A stretch of DNA of 16,246 nt from Aquirhabdus sp. (GTDB lineage: Bacteria; Pseudomonadota; Gammaproteobacteria; Pseudomonadales; Moraxellaceae), in NCBI GenBank assembly GCA_030150135.1, contig JASLGO010000163.1, forward strand, positions 1-16,246, given 5' to 3'. Below are positions 1-6,771 of this stretch, in pieces. The translations under genes and the position numbers were made by a program. The notes under the pieces were generated by a model, which saw only the letters and a program-made list of their open reading frames with translations, was not told where the DNA came from and did no database searches. Position 1 is the first letter of the stretch. The number at the start of each line of letters is the position of its first letter.

Positions 1-31
1 ACGATGCACTTGATTTATTGAATTGCATCGT
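1..31. other. Inverted repeat at window edge
   Basis: ACGATGCA at 1-8 is the exact reverse complement of TGCATCGT at 24-31, giving an 8-bp stem with a 15-nt loop. It lies just upstream of the mltF-like gene. It could be the end of a terminator or an operator of a gene left of the window; the left arm may extend beyond base 1, so the element cannot be judged fully. There is no T-run after it. Confidence 0.35.
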
Positions 32-57
32 TCCGATACCGTCTGCTGGAGACACAC

Positions 58-1284
58 ATGCGCCCCATTTCTGATTGGTTAGCCTATAGCTATGCCTTTT
101 TTTCTTTTAACAGTAAAAGCTCTCACGCAAAACAGAATACAAATTTAATTGCTACCACACTTAATGATCAAAATGATCAACCAAACGCCAACTTCTCATT
201 ACGATCACTCATTAATCACAGCATCGTTAAGAAGCCTTTACTCGTAGGCGGGATTGTTGTTGCTGGTCTTGCACTACAAGGTTTCAGTCAAGCCACTCAG
301 CTTGACCAAGTCATCGAGAGCCATAAACTTCGCGTGGTAAGCGTTGCTGGTGACACAACATTCTTTAAGTCAGGCAGCTTTTTGCATGGCTTTGGCTATG
401 AAATGTCTCGTGAATTTGCTAGAGACCTGAATGTCGACTTTGAATTTAAACAAGTTGCAAGCAATGCCATTGCACTCGATTTGGTGAAACAAGGCAAAGC
501 TGATGTTGCTTTGACGACAGCTACTCTCAATATGTTAAGTAATAAATCTTTAACATCCGTGAGCCTAAGCTGTGGTAATTCAAACACATTAAGCAACGAA
601 GGATTAAATGCTTCTGTGAATTGGGCTTTTCGTGATGGCGCAGACCCACTGACTGCAAGCGGACATGGTTTTGTCTGTGACCAACGCCAGCTGGGTAGCA
701 CCAAGCAACTTGCGGCATTCTATAATCGTCATCTAATGAACGATCAAGTTGAAAAAACTGCGTTGAGTCAGGCATTGAATAAACGCTTGCCAATTCTCAA
801 AGCATCTTTTCAGCTCAATGCAAAAAAGCAAAATCTTGATTGGCAACTCCTTGCTGCTGTCAGCTATCAAGAATCGCATTTAGTACCAACAGCGATTTCA
901 CCGACTGGTGTCAGTGGTTTGATGATGCTGACTCAAGGTACGGCTAAGGAAATGGGAATTAGTAATCGTAACGACCCCGCTCAGAGTATTAAAGGCGGCG
1001 CACAATATCTGAGCTTGTTGATGGCTCAATATGCGAGCATCCCTAACCCAGATCGTATCTGGTTCTCACTAGCGGCCTATAATATGGGCAGTGGCAATGT
1101 AGATCGTGTACGTAGTGCCGTCAAAAAGATGGGCAAAAATCCAGATAATTGGACAGAAACCTATCAGTACTTATCGACTCATGCAAAAAGTAACTCACAA
1201 TATGCGCAATGCTTACACTATGTCACGCGTATTCGTGGTTATTTAGAAGCAATCAAACAAAGCCAAAATCTCACCCAAGTTTGA
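58..1284 (+). CDS. mltF: Membrane-bound lytic murein transglycosylase, MltF-type
   Basis: Predicted to cleave the MurNAc-GlcNAc bond of peptidoglycan with formation of 1,6-anhydro-MurNAc, in the periplasm. The SLT (goose-lysozyme-like) domain spans about residues 250-395. It has the SYQESH motif with catalytic Glu272, SPTGVSGLMMLT (281-292) and LAAYNMG (338-344), all close to E. coli MltF. Residues 82-160 resemble the first lobe of the SBP_bac_3 domain of MltF (LRVVSVAGDTTFF, then GFGYEMSREFARDL), but the region after it is short and poorly recognisable. The protein is 408 residues against about 518 in E. coli. A single hydrophobic segment (60-78) follows a roughly 58-residue polar N-terminal tail, so it looks like a signal anchor rather than a cleaved leader. 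The ATG has a GGAG ribosome site about 7 bases upstream, and no in-frame Met lies closer to the membrane segment. A strong terminator follows, so it is probably monocistronic. Confidence 0.88.
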   Translation: MRPISDWLAYSYAFFSFNSKSSHAKQNTNLIATTLNDQNDQPNANFSLRSLINHSIVKKPLLVGGIVVAGLALQGFSQATQLDQVIESHKLRVVSVAGDTTFFKSGSFLHGFGYEMSREFARDLNVDFEFKQVASNAIALDLVKQGKADVALTTATLNMLSNKSLTSVSLSCGNSNTLSNEGLNASVNWAFRDGADPLTASGHGFVCDQRQLGSTKQLAAFYNRHLMNDQVEKTALSQALNKRLPILKASFQLNAKKQNLDWQLLAAVSYQESHLVPTAISPTGVSGLMMLTQGTAKEMGISNRNDPAQSIKGGAQYLSLLMAQYASIPNPDRIWFSLAAYNMGSGNVDRVRSAVKKMGKNPDNWTETYQYLSTHAKSNSQYAQCLHYVTRIRGYLEAIKQSQNLTQV

Positions 1285-1359
1285 TCTAGTTCACATTGTT
1301 GCGCAAATCTGCTACAGATATGCAAAGAGTTGCTACTTTATAACTTGTTTATTTATGCC

Positions 1360-1395
1360 AAACTCGTACTATCAATCTGATGGTGCGAGTTTTTT
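1360..1395 (+). terminator. Rho-independent terminator of the mltF-like gene
   Basis: A 15-bp stem (1360-1374 with 1378-1392, beginning AAACTCG and closing CGAGTTT) with two G-U wobbles and a 3-nt loop. It runs directly into six T residues (1390-1395). It sits 75 bases after the mltF-like stop codon and ahead of the next plus-strand gene, separating the two transcripts. Confidence 0.85.
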
Positions 1396-1488
1396 ACTTT
1401 TGTGTGCACTTATTCAGAACAACCTTAGACACATATATATGCTGGAAAGATCCATCAATCCAGCCAATACTGCAAAGGAAAGTTCATC

Positions 1489-1938
1489 ATGAAGCCTATT
1501 AAATTTTTAGCGACAGTTGGATTACTTGCAGCCCCCATCTTCGCATCCGCTGCTGTTGGTGTATCGATTAATGTCGGGCAGCCAGGATTTTATGGCCAGA
1601 TCAATCTAGGAGATGCGCCTCCGCCTCAACTTATTTATACAGAACCCATGTGGATTGATCGTGGACCTGTAGCTGTCGAACCTATTTACCTCCACGTCCG
1701 ACCTGATCATGCAAGACACTGGCGTCGATACTGTGGTTTCTATCAAGCTTGTGGTCGCCCAGTCTATTTTGTACAAGATAACTGGTATAACACCGTTTAT
1801 GTACCACATTATCGCGAACATTATGATCATGATGAGCACTGGGACCGCGGCGAACATCGAGGATGGGATCATGACAGAGAGCATCATGACCACGGAAAAC
1901 ATCGTGGCTGGGATCAAGGAGATCATGACGGAGATTAA
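1489..1938 (+). CDS. Secreted protein with His/Asp-rich tail, function unknown
   Basis: A 149-residue protein with a Sec signal peptide (residues 1-21, cleavage predicted after ASA), hence periplasmic. The mature core has a Pro-rich stretch (44-47), then PIYLHVRPDHARHWRRY (65-81) and YQACGRPVYFVQDNWY (85-100). I recall this layout from uncharacterised small exported proteins of beta- and gammaproteobacteria. Two cysteines (82, 88) could form a disulfide. The last 43 residues contain 11 His and 10 Asp, and include a repeat of about 15 residues (HRGWD at 123-127 and 138-142), also visible as a 45-base DNA repeat at 1853 and 1898. The tail suggests divalent-metal binding (Zn, Ni or Cu); this is inference from composition only. 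Start ATG has an AAAGGAAAG ribosome site 6-7 bases upstream. Confidence 0.85.
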   Translation: MKPIKFLATVGLLAAPIFASAAVGVSINVGQPGFYGQINLGDAPPPQLIYTEPMWIDRGPVAVEPIYLHVRPDHARHWRRYCGFYQACGRPVYFVQDNWYNTVYVPHYREHYDHDEHWDRGEHRGWDHDREHHDHGKHRGWDQGDHDGD

Positions 1939-1967
1939 CTAAATTAGTGGTTTCTGAGTCAAACTAA

Positions 1968-2000
1968 CAAGGGCTAATATCATCACAATATTAGCCCTTG
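1968..2000. terminator. Bidirectional terminator hairpin between convergent genes
   Basis: A perfect 13-bp stem (CAAGGGCTAATAT at 1968-1980 with its exact complement at 1988-2000) and a 7-nt loop. It lies between the stop of the His-rich secreted protein (+) and the stop of the Kdo hydroxylase (-). The T-tracts on either side are short, so termination efficiency is uncertain, but position and symmetry fit a shared terminator. Confidence 0.75.
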
Positions 2001-2026
2001 ATTTCTGAATCAACCTTAAATATAAA

Positions 2027-2902
2027 TCACAACAACGTTTGTTCCGTCAGTCGCTCTAATATGCGCTGAGGTGATTGGTGCTCATCATGCATTGCCGTGA
2101 CAGGTAAATAAAATGTTTGTTCAAACATATATTGACCAGCCATTGCAGCATGTGAAACATGATCAGTAAATACAACCCACGTGCTACCCGCTGGAAATTC
2201 ATGTGCCAAATATTTAACATTGGCTTGGTAATCCAAATCAGCTTTCATGTTGTCGTGCATTTGCAGCATATAGTGGTCATAAGGACTACGACGACTTTTG
2301 GTTAAGCCCACTGCATTCAGAAAGCCACTAACACCCCAAAATGGTCCAGAAATTTTAGGCAGAAAACGCTCTGCTACTTTCTCAAAAGACTCACCCACAC
2401 GCCATGAACGTGGTTTGCCATGTGGATTTACATTGGTAAACACACGAAGGATACGTTTATCTTGTACAGGTGTCGCTGGGAAACTATCCACATGCAGGCG
2501 TGTATCATCTTTACGCCAAGAAGTGGTACGTCCTTCAACTTCTAAAGGTCGATAGCTGGTACGAGATTGGATCAAATCTTGTTGGTATTGTGGAAATAAG
2601 TGATCGATCAATCCTTTACTGAAAATTGCATAACGATGCATCATATGGCGCAATAAGACTGTCGCTTCTTCGTCTACATTGCTGCCTTGTAATTTGTCTG
2701 AATTAATGTCAAAGCTGACATTCTTTGCTTTTCCGATAATAGACGGAGAAAGAAATTGTTGTTCAGCTTCGCTCATGGCAAAACTGAGCTCAGGAAATAC
2801 CAATACATCACCATGCTCAAGTGAACGTATCGCCTGATTTTGTAATTCAACAGCAAAAGGCGTTTGCCAATCTGTGACTGGCAGGTTGACGATTGCACTC
2901 AT
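2027..2902 (-). CDS. kdoO: Kdo 3-hydroxylase (Fe(II)/2-oxoglutarate dioxygenase), KdoO
   Basis: Predicted to hydroxylate the 3-position of the outer Kdo sugar of Kdo2-lipid A, giving D-glycero-D-talo-oct-2-ulosonic acid (Ko), using Fe(II), O2 and 2-oxoglutarate. The 291-residue length fits the family. The HxD iron motif is RLHVDSFPATP (His137, Asp139); the distal His is most likely His251 in DHVSHAAMAGQ (251 preferred over 248), followed by MFEQTFYLP (259-267). The segment RILRVFTNVNPHGKPRSWRVG (150-170) is also typical in my recollection of KdoO proteins. There is no signal peptide, which fits a cytoplasmic or inner-membrane-face enzyme. It stands alone, divergent from the carboxylesterase gene and convergent with the His-rich gene. 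The ribosome site is weak (GAGC about 9 bases before ATG). Confidence 0.85.
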   Translation of the reverse strand: MSAIVNLPVTDWQTPFAVELQNQAIRSLEHGDVLVFPELSFAMSEAEQQFLSPSIIGKAKNVSFDINSDKLQGSNVDEEATVLLRHMMHRYAIFSKGLIDHLFPQYQQDLIQSRTSYRPLEVEGRTTSWRKDDTRLHVDSFPATPVQDKRILRVFTNVNPHGKPRSWRVGESFEKVAERFLPKISGPFWGVSGFLNAVGLTKSRRSPYDHYMLQMHDNMKADLDYQANVKYLAHEFPAGSTWVVFTDHVSHAAMAGQYMFEQTFYLPVTAMHDEHQSPQRILERLTEQTLL

Positions 2903-3097
2903 ATCATTTGCTCAAAAGTTATTATTGAATGTCCATATTGTAGCAAAGAATAATTCAATAAAAGCATACTAATGACAATCAAATATAAGCTCATCCTTCA
3001 CTCAAAACTCATACGATAATGCCAATTTTGAATCCATTATTTTTTAAAGCACGTATACTATGAACACTTCATAGAAACAGATTTTGGAATCTTTGTA

Positions 3098-3781
3098 ATG
3101 ACTGAGCAATTTGCAAAAAATCGTACGGAAATCGAAATTGAAACCGCACCAAACCCGACGTTCTGTGTCATTTGGCTACATGGCTTAGGTGCTGATGGTC
3201 ATGATTTTGCACCGATTGTTCCTGAGCTCAGATTACCAAAAACAGCAGCCGTTCGTTTTATATTTCCACATGCAGAACACATGCCTGTCACGATTAATGG
3301 CGGCTATCGTATGCCCGCTTGGTACGATATTTTGTCGCTGGATGGCAGCAATCGCAAAATCGACGAAGCTGGGATTCTCGCAACACGCAATCGGGTTCGT
3401 GCATTAATCACGCGTGAAAATGCGCGTGGCATTCCAAGTGATCGTATTGTGCTGGCTGGATTCTCTCAAGGCGGTGCGATGGCTTATACCGTTGGTTTGA
3501 CTCAGCCAGAACGACTGGCAGGTATCATGCCGCTCTCTGCATATATGCCAGCACCAGACTTGATTCAAGCCGAATTTTCTGCGAATAATCGTGATACCCC
3601 GATTTTTGCAGGTCATGGATTACAAGATGATATCGTGCTTTTGCCGATGGGAATTGATGCAAGAGATCGTGCGCAGCAACTCGGTTGCACAGTGGAATGG
3701 CATACCTACCCAATGGCACATTCTGTTTGTATTGAAGAAATCCAAGATATTGGGAAGTGGTTGACTGGGTTGATTAATTAA
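3098..3781 (+). CDS. Carboxylesterase / acyl-protein-thioesterase-like alpha/beta hydrolase
   Basis: A 227-residue soluble serine hydrolase of the phospholipase/carboxylesterase family (Pseudomonas carboxylesterase II, acyl-protein thioesterase relatives). Visible features are the oxyanion-loop motif WLHGLGADGHDF (26-37), the nucleophile elbow GFSQGG with Ser123, the acid Asp177 in HGLQDD, and the catalytic His208 in YPMAHSV. Spacing and length match the known family, which acts on short- to medium-chain esters; the physiological substrate is not evident. No signal peptide, so cytoplasmic. A possible -10 (TATACT, 3054-3059) lies upstream, but no well-spaced -35 was found. Flanked by unrelated genes, with no operon partner. 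Confidence 0.9.
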   Translation: MTEQFAKNRTEIEIETAPNPTFCVIWLHGLGADGHDFAPIVPELRLPKTAAVRFIFPHAEHMPVTINGGYRMPAWYDILSLDGSNRKIDEAGILATRNRVRALITRENARGIPSDRIVLAGFSQGGAMAYTVGLTQPERLAGIMPLSAYMPAPDLIQAEFSANNRDTPIFAGHGLQDDIVLLPMGIDARDRAQQLGCTVEWHTYPMAHSVCIEEIQDIGKWLTGLIN

Positions 3782-3821
3782 CAAGAAATATTATGGCTCC
3801 CTCTACAAATAAAACCTATTT

Positions 3822-3881
3822 CACTGAGCGTGTCGAAGTGAATTGAGTTTCATATATCGTAGAATTCGACATGCTCAAAGT
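3822..3881. repeat. REP-like inverted repeat, copy 1 (diverged)
   Basis: CACTGAGCGTGTCGAAGTG at 3822-3840 is facing TTCGACATGCTCAAAGT at 3865-3881. The arms are imperfect complements (about 13 of 16) around a 24-nt centre. It is a diverged member of the widespread CTGAGCCTGTCGAAG / CTTCGACAGGCTCAG repeat family; a better-preserved copy is at 6238-6300. It sits downstream of the carboxylesterase gene, a usual intergenic place for REP sequences. Confidence 0.7.
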
Positions 3882-3910
3882 ATATTTATCTAATTAATTA
3901 CAAGAGCCAT

Positions 3911-3941
3911 AGGTCGCAATCACCTTTGGTGATTACGACCT
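3911..3941. terminator. Stem-loop, possible terminator between convergent genes
   Basis: AGGTCGCAATCACC (3911-3924) pairs with GGTGATTACGACCT (3928-3941) with one mismatch, a 14-position stem with a TTT loop. It lies between the convergent carboxylesterase and 88-residue genes. On the plus strand the stem is followed by an A-rich run and only later by six T; on the minus strand no T-run follows it. It is therefore a strong hairpin in terminator position but not a canonical intrinsic terminator. Confidence 0.5.
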
Positions 3942-4012
3942 AAATAAAAAATATAATTTTTTATAAGTAATCTTTATTCATTCAGTCTCTTCAATACAAT
4001 TTATAACATGAA

Positions 4013-4279
4013 TTACTTAGAAAATAAGTCATCGTGCGCAGCAATAGCTTCCTCTATCGAAGCATACCAAGTACACCTTTCAGTTGGGAAATTTTCCATA
4101 AGTAGCTCAAGAAATTGTATATTTAAAAATTTAAGTTGTTTTTCATCAACTGGCAGGCTAAAAAAGTCTGCACTTTGCACTGCATATTTATGCGTATGTA
4201 AATCTTGAAAACAGCAATACCTAATAGCATTAGTATTATCAACATGCTTCCATATCATAAGTTCAGATAATAATTTCAT
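4013..4279 (-). CDS. Small hypothetical protein, 88 residues
   Basis: I do not assign this to any family. It encodes 88 residues with no signal peptide or membrane segment; hydrophobic and charged residues alternate as in a small globular protein, with four Cys/His-containing patches (CCFQDLHTH at 22-30, and C69 near the end). It starts 20 bases after the stop of the alpha/beta hydrolase on the same strand, so it may be co-transcribed with it. The ribosome site before ATG 4279 is poor; ATG at codon 8 is an alternative. The coding strand is supported by strand continuity, an intact frame and protein-like composition; the overlapping plus-strand frame looks like a shadow. Confidence 0.6.
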   Translation of the reverse strand: MKLLSELMIWKHVDNTNAIRYCCFQDLHTHKYAVQSADFFSLPVDEKQLKFLNIQFLELLMENFPTERCTWYASIEEAIAAHDDLFSK

Positions 4280-4299
4280 TGTATTTAACTAAATTTCAA

Positions 4300-5217
4300 T
4301 CAACTCTCTTTCAGCCGACGCGCCAAATAATCCAAGACCATCTGTCTGGTATCACCCATCCATGTCATCGGCGATGCCATCGCCACAATCATCGTAATAT
4401 GATTCACTTTATAAATGACAGCCGTTTCGACAGGCACTTTCGCACGTTCAAGACCACGTTTCATTTTAAGTAAGTTCTTGATCCCAACTAACGTATCCTT
4501 CTCAGCCGTCAACAAATAATGAGGTGGCGCATCTGAGCGGACATGACTGTCTGGCATGATATCTTCAGGTTTGAGATCGGTCGGAAAAGCAACCCTGCTA
4601 TCAAACTCACGAAAATCATAAGAGTATGGCCCAGCCAGACCGATCACACCTTTAATCGCAGTGCTTGGTACAAAACTGTCCTTCCAGAATCGCTCATCAA
4701 CGACAGCCGTCACCGCGTTAAATGCACCCGCCGAATGCCCCATCACAAAAATTTGATCAGGATGACCACCATATTGCGCAATATGTTGATAAACCCATGA
4801 AATCGCACTCACTGAGTCATGAATATAATCAGGATAAATATTCTTTGGCGCGAGTCGATACTCGATCACTACAGTCACATAACCAGCCTGCGCCAAACTC
4901 CGCCCAACAAAACCATAACCCGCTTTGTCACCATGCTGCCAAGAACCACCATGAATAAAAATAACAACAGGCAACCCACTGGTTTGAGATTCCGCGGCAC
5001 TCAGGGCTGGCTGATAAATATCAAGCGCCTGTCGTGGATCTGCACCATAACGAATATCTTTGGTGATCGTTAAACCACGCTGCGACGAAAGCGCAGTCAA
5101 GACTCGAGTCGGTGAAAAGGTACAAACACCTGCAATCACACCGCTCACTGTGTCAAAAAATTTAGTCTTCTTCACATTCAAAATTTTGCGTGGTTTCACA
5201 ATCACTTGTTGATTCAT
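4300..5217 (-). CDS. Alpha/beta hydrolase, HSL / BD-FAE type esterase
   Basis: A 305-residue serine hydrolase of the hormone-sensitive-lipase-like or carbohydrate-esterase-like group. It has VIFIHGGSWQHGDKAGYG (85-102) with the HGG oxyanion motif, YRLAP (120-124), the nucleophile elbow GHSAGA with Ser162, a probable acid Asp241 in AEKDTLV and His273 in VNHITM. Residues about 22-43 are mildly hydrophobic and preceded by Lys/Arg, so a membrane-anchored or exported N-terminus is possible, but no clear cleavage site is seen. Substrate unknown; the family takes acyl esters including acetylated sugars and aryl esters. It lies downstream of the DolP-like gene (111-bp gap) and just upstream of the 88-residue gene. 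Confidence 0.87.
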   Translation of the reverse strand: MNQQVIVKPRKILNVKKTKFFDTVSGVIAGVCTFSPTRVLTALSSQRGLTITKDIRYGADPRQALDIYQPALSAAESQTSGLPVVIFIHGGSWQHGDKAGYGFVGRSLAQAGYVTVVIEYRLAPKNIYPDYIHDSVSAISWVYQHIAQYGGHPDQIFVMGHSAGAFNAVTAVVDERFWKDSFVPSTAIKGVIGLAGPYSYDFREFDSRVAFPTDLKPEDIMPDSHVRSDAPPHYLLTAEKDTLVGIKNLLKMKRGLERAKVPVETAVIYKVNHITMIVAMASPMTWMGDTRQMVLDYLARRLKES

Positions 5218-5328
5218 AAGTTAGCCAAAAATATTCAGATTACAACGTAATCAATAGGAAGTGTTGAATTTGGATTCCCTACAAAAGCTGAAGGCAATAT
5301 CAAATGCCAACACCCCCCAATTACCCCA

Positions 5329-6111
5329 TTACTGTTGGAGCTGCTGAGACGTTACTGAAGGATCTACTGCAATCGGTGTAGCAATCGCAGTGGGTTCAAT
5401 CACAGCAGTCGTATCATTACTATGATTTGTTGTTAATGGTCGATGATCGATCGGCGTTTCTAAAATTGTAGGCGCAGCCTCAGGAAGAATATCAATCAGT
5501 GTCACAATACGAGCAATATTTGGTGTACGTTGCAGTGTATCCAACAACCAGTCCACATCGCTCTTCGGTAATTTACCCATTAGATACACAACATTGTTCT
5601 CGGTCACAACTTTGACGCGAGAATCTTTAAAGCCTTTCAGCAATAAGAAGTTTTTACGGACGGTTGCAGTCGTGATTCCATCTTGTACAATTTGGTCATA
5701 ACCAATTTCATCGCCAACCGTCAGATAGTTCTGTACGGCTTTCACGTCATCCATTGCTTTAACATTATCACCAGCCAAACGCTTCAAATTCGCATCAGGC
5801 ACCTGTCCTGTAAGCAGCACAACGCCATGAAAACAGTGAATATTTACACGAGACATTTTAAAGCGTGGATCTAATTTATAGAGATTAATACTTGCTGTTT
5901 TTTCAATCGAATTATCTGTAAAAATCTGCCCCCAAGTCCGATCACTCGATGCAACGCCAACAGGTTCAGTACCAGAATTTGCTGCGATAAAAGAACTACA
6001 ACCGGACATCAATAATGTTGCAGATAAGACTGATACAGCTGTCATTTTTGAGAAACGACTTGCTGAAAAAATGCCAGTTGTCGTAGACAACGGATTCAGT
6101 TTTTTAAACAT
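5329..6111 (-). CDS. dolP: Double-BON-domain lipoprotein, DolP (YraP)-like
   Basis: Predicted outer-membrane lipoprotein. A basic N-terminus and a hydrophobic segment end in the lipobox LLMSGC with Cys38. Two BON domains follow, about residues 68-133 (INIHCFHG-like strand RVNIHCFHGVVLLTGQVPD, 88-106) and 142-209 (VKVVTENNVVYLMGKLP, 166-182). The second closely resembles the VTTENGEVFLMG segment of E. coli DolP, which binds anionic phospholipid and supports outer-membrane integrity and BAM function. The protein has about 50 extra Thr/Pro/Ala-rich residues after the second BON domain (211-260) that E. coli DolP lacks. The ATG at 6111 has an AGAGG ribosome site 8-9 bases upstream; Met23 would give a shorter leader but has less support. 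The yraN/lpoA neighbourhood supports the assignment. Confidence 0.87.
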   Translation of the reverse strand: MFKKLNPLSTTTGIFSASRFSKMTAVSVLSATLLMSGCSSFIAANSGTEPVGVASSDRTWGQIFTDNSIEKTASINLYKLDPRFKMSRVNIHCFHGVVLLTGQVPDANLKRLAGDNVKAMDDVKAVQNYLTVGDEIGYDQIVQDGITTATVRKNFLLLKGFKDSRVKVVTENNVVYLMGKLPKSDVDWLLDTLQRTPNIARIVTLIDILPEAAPTILETPIDHRPLTTNHSNDTTAVIEPTAIATPIAVDPSVTSQQLQQ

Positions 6112-6224
6112 TTTAAAAACCTCTGTAACATCGAATTCGTGGATGATGGAAGTCTAACAAAACCTTGAATAAAAAATGAGTTGATTGTGTTAATCAACAA
6201 CATCAAATTAGAGATATAGCTCAT

Positions 6225-6301
6225 TGAGCCTGCGGTTACTGAGCCTGTCGAAGTATCGAAATGTGCGGCGATGCGAAATCCACACTTCGACGGGCTCAGT
6301 G
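6225..6301. repeat. REP-like inverted repeat, copy 2
   Basis: ACTGAGCCTGTCGAAGT (6238-6254) pairs with ACTTCGACGGGCTCAGT (6284-6300), 16 of 17 positions complementary around a 29-nt centre. It belongs to the common CTGAGCCTGTCGAAG repeat family. An extra TGAGCCTG at 6225-6232 repeats 6240-6247 at an offset of 15 bases, as if a half-unit were duplicated. It lies between yraN and the DolP-like gene, where E. coli has diaA, and may stabilise or attenuate the transcript crossing it. Confidence 0.8.
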
Positions 6302-6341
6302 TTCTTGCTTTTGTAGTTGTTTATATTGCAAAGACTATAAT

Positions 6342-6764
6342 TCACCCATAAAACATCGTCGCATCGAAAGCACCTTCAATCCAATCAATGGTCAGATTTT
6401 CGTGGTCTGACTCTTTGGATTTGTTGCTTTTCCGACTATCGATTGCAATCACATCAAATCGACAATCATTTGTCTCAAATTCAGGAAAAGATTGCAAAAA
6501 GAACGCAGAAGTTTTAATGATTTTTCGTTGTTTACTGGGTGTCACACTCGCCGCAGCATTACCAAATACACTGGATTTTCGTTGTCGCACTTCGACAAAA
6601 ACCAATAAATGATCTTGCGCAACAACCAAATCCAACTCACCCATTAAACAATGATAATTTTGCACAATGAGCTGAAAACCTTTTTGCTGCAAGAACCTTA
6701 ATGCGGTTTCCTCAGCTTTTTGCCCAACCTGATGCGTTGGGCTAGTCGAGCGACCGACAGTCAT
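6342..6764 (-). CDS. yraN: YraN family (UPF0102) predicted endonuclease-like protein
   Basis: UPF0102 proteins have a restriction-endonuclease-like fold; their cellular role is not settled. The 140-residue product shows the family core: GELDLVV (42-48, with Glu43 and Asp45), LVFVEVRQR (54-62, with Glu58), AAASVTPSKQRKI (70-82) and DCRFDVIAI (100-108). These are the predicted active-site residues of this fold. I chose ATG 6764: it lies 7 bases past the upstream gene's stop with a GATGAGA-type ribosome site, whereas the longer frame from 6803 needs a GTG start and overlaps the upstream gene by 32 bases. A Lys/Ser/Glu-rich insert (111-122) near the end makes it slightly longer than E. coli YraN (131). 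Clearly in one operon with the LpoA-like gene. Confidence 0.9.
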   Translation of the reverse strand: MTVGRSTSPTHQVGQKAEETALRFLQQKGFQLIVQNYHCLMGELDLVVAQDHLLVFVEVRQRKSSVFGNAAASVTPSKQRKIIKTSAFFLQSFPEFETNDCRFDVIAIDSRKSNKSKESDHENLTIDWIEGAFDATMFYG

Positions 6765-6771
6765 ACCAATC

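Noticed and set aside
3782..4012. CRISPR array or attachment site in the non-coding stretch
   Set aside because: No regularly spaced direct repeats; the structure is two unrelated inverted repeats.
4543..5073. Several overlapping plus-strand frames opposite the alpha/beta hydrolase
   Set aside because: Low-complexity, His/Asn-rich shadows of a hydrolase with a complete catalytic triad.
5237..5251. Small GATTAC/GTAATC inverted repeat between the dolP-like and hydrolase genes
   Set aside because: Only 6 bp with a 3-nt loop; too short to claim an operator or terminator.
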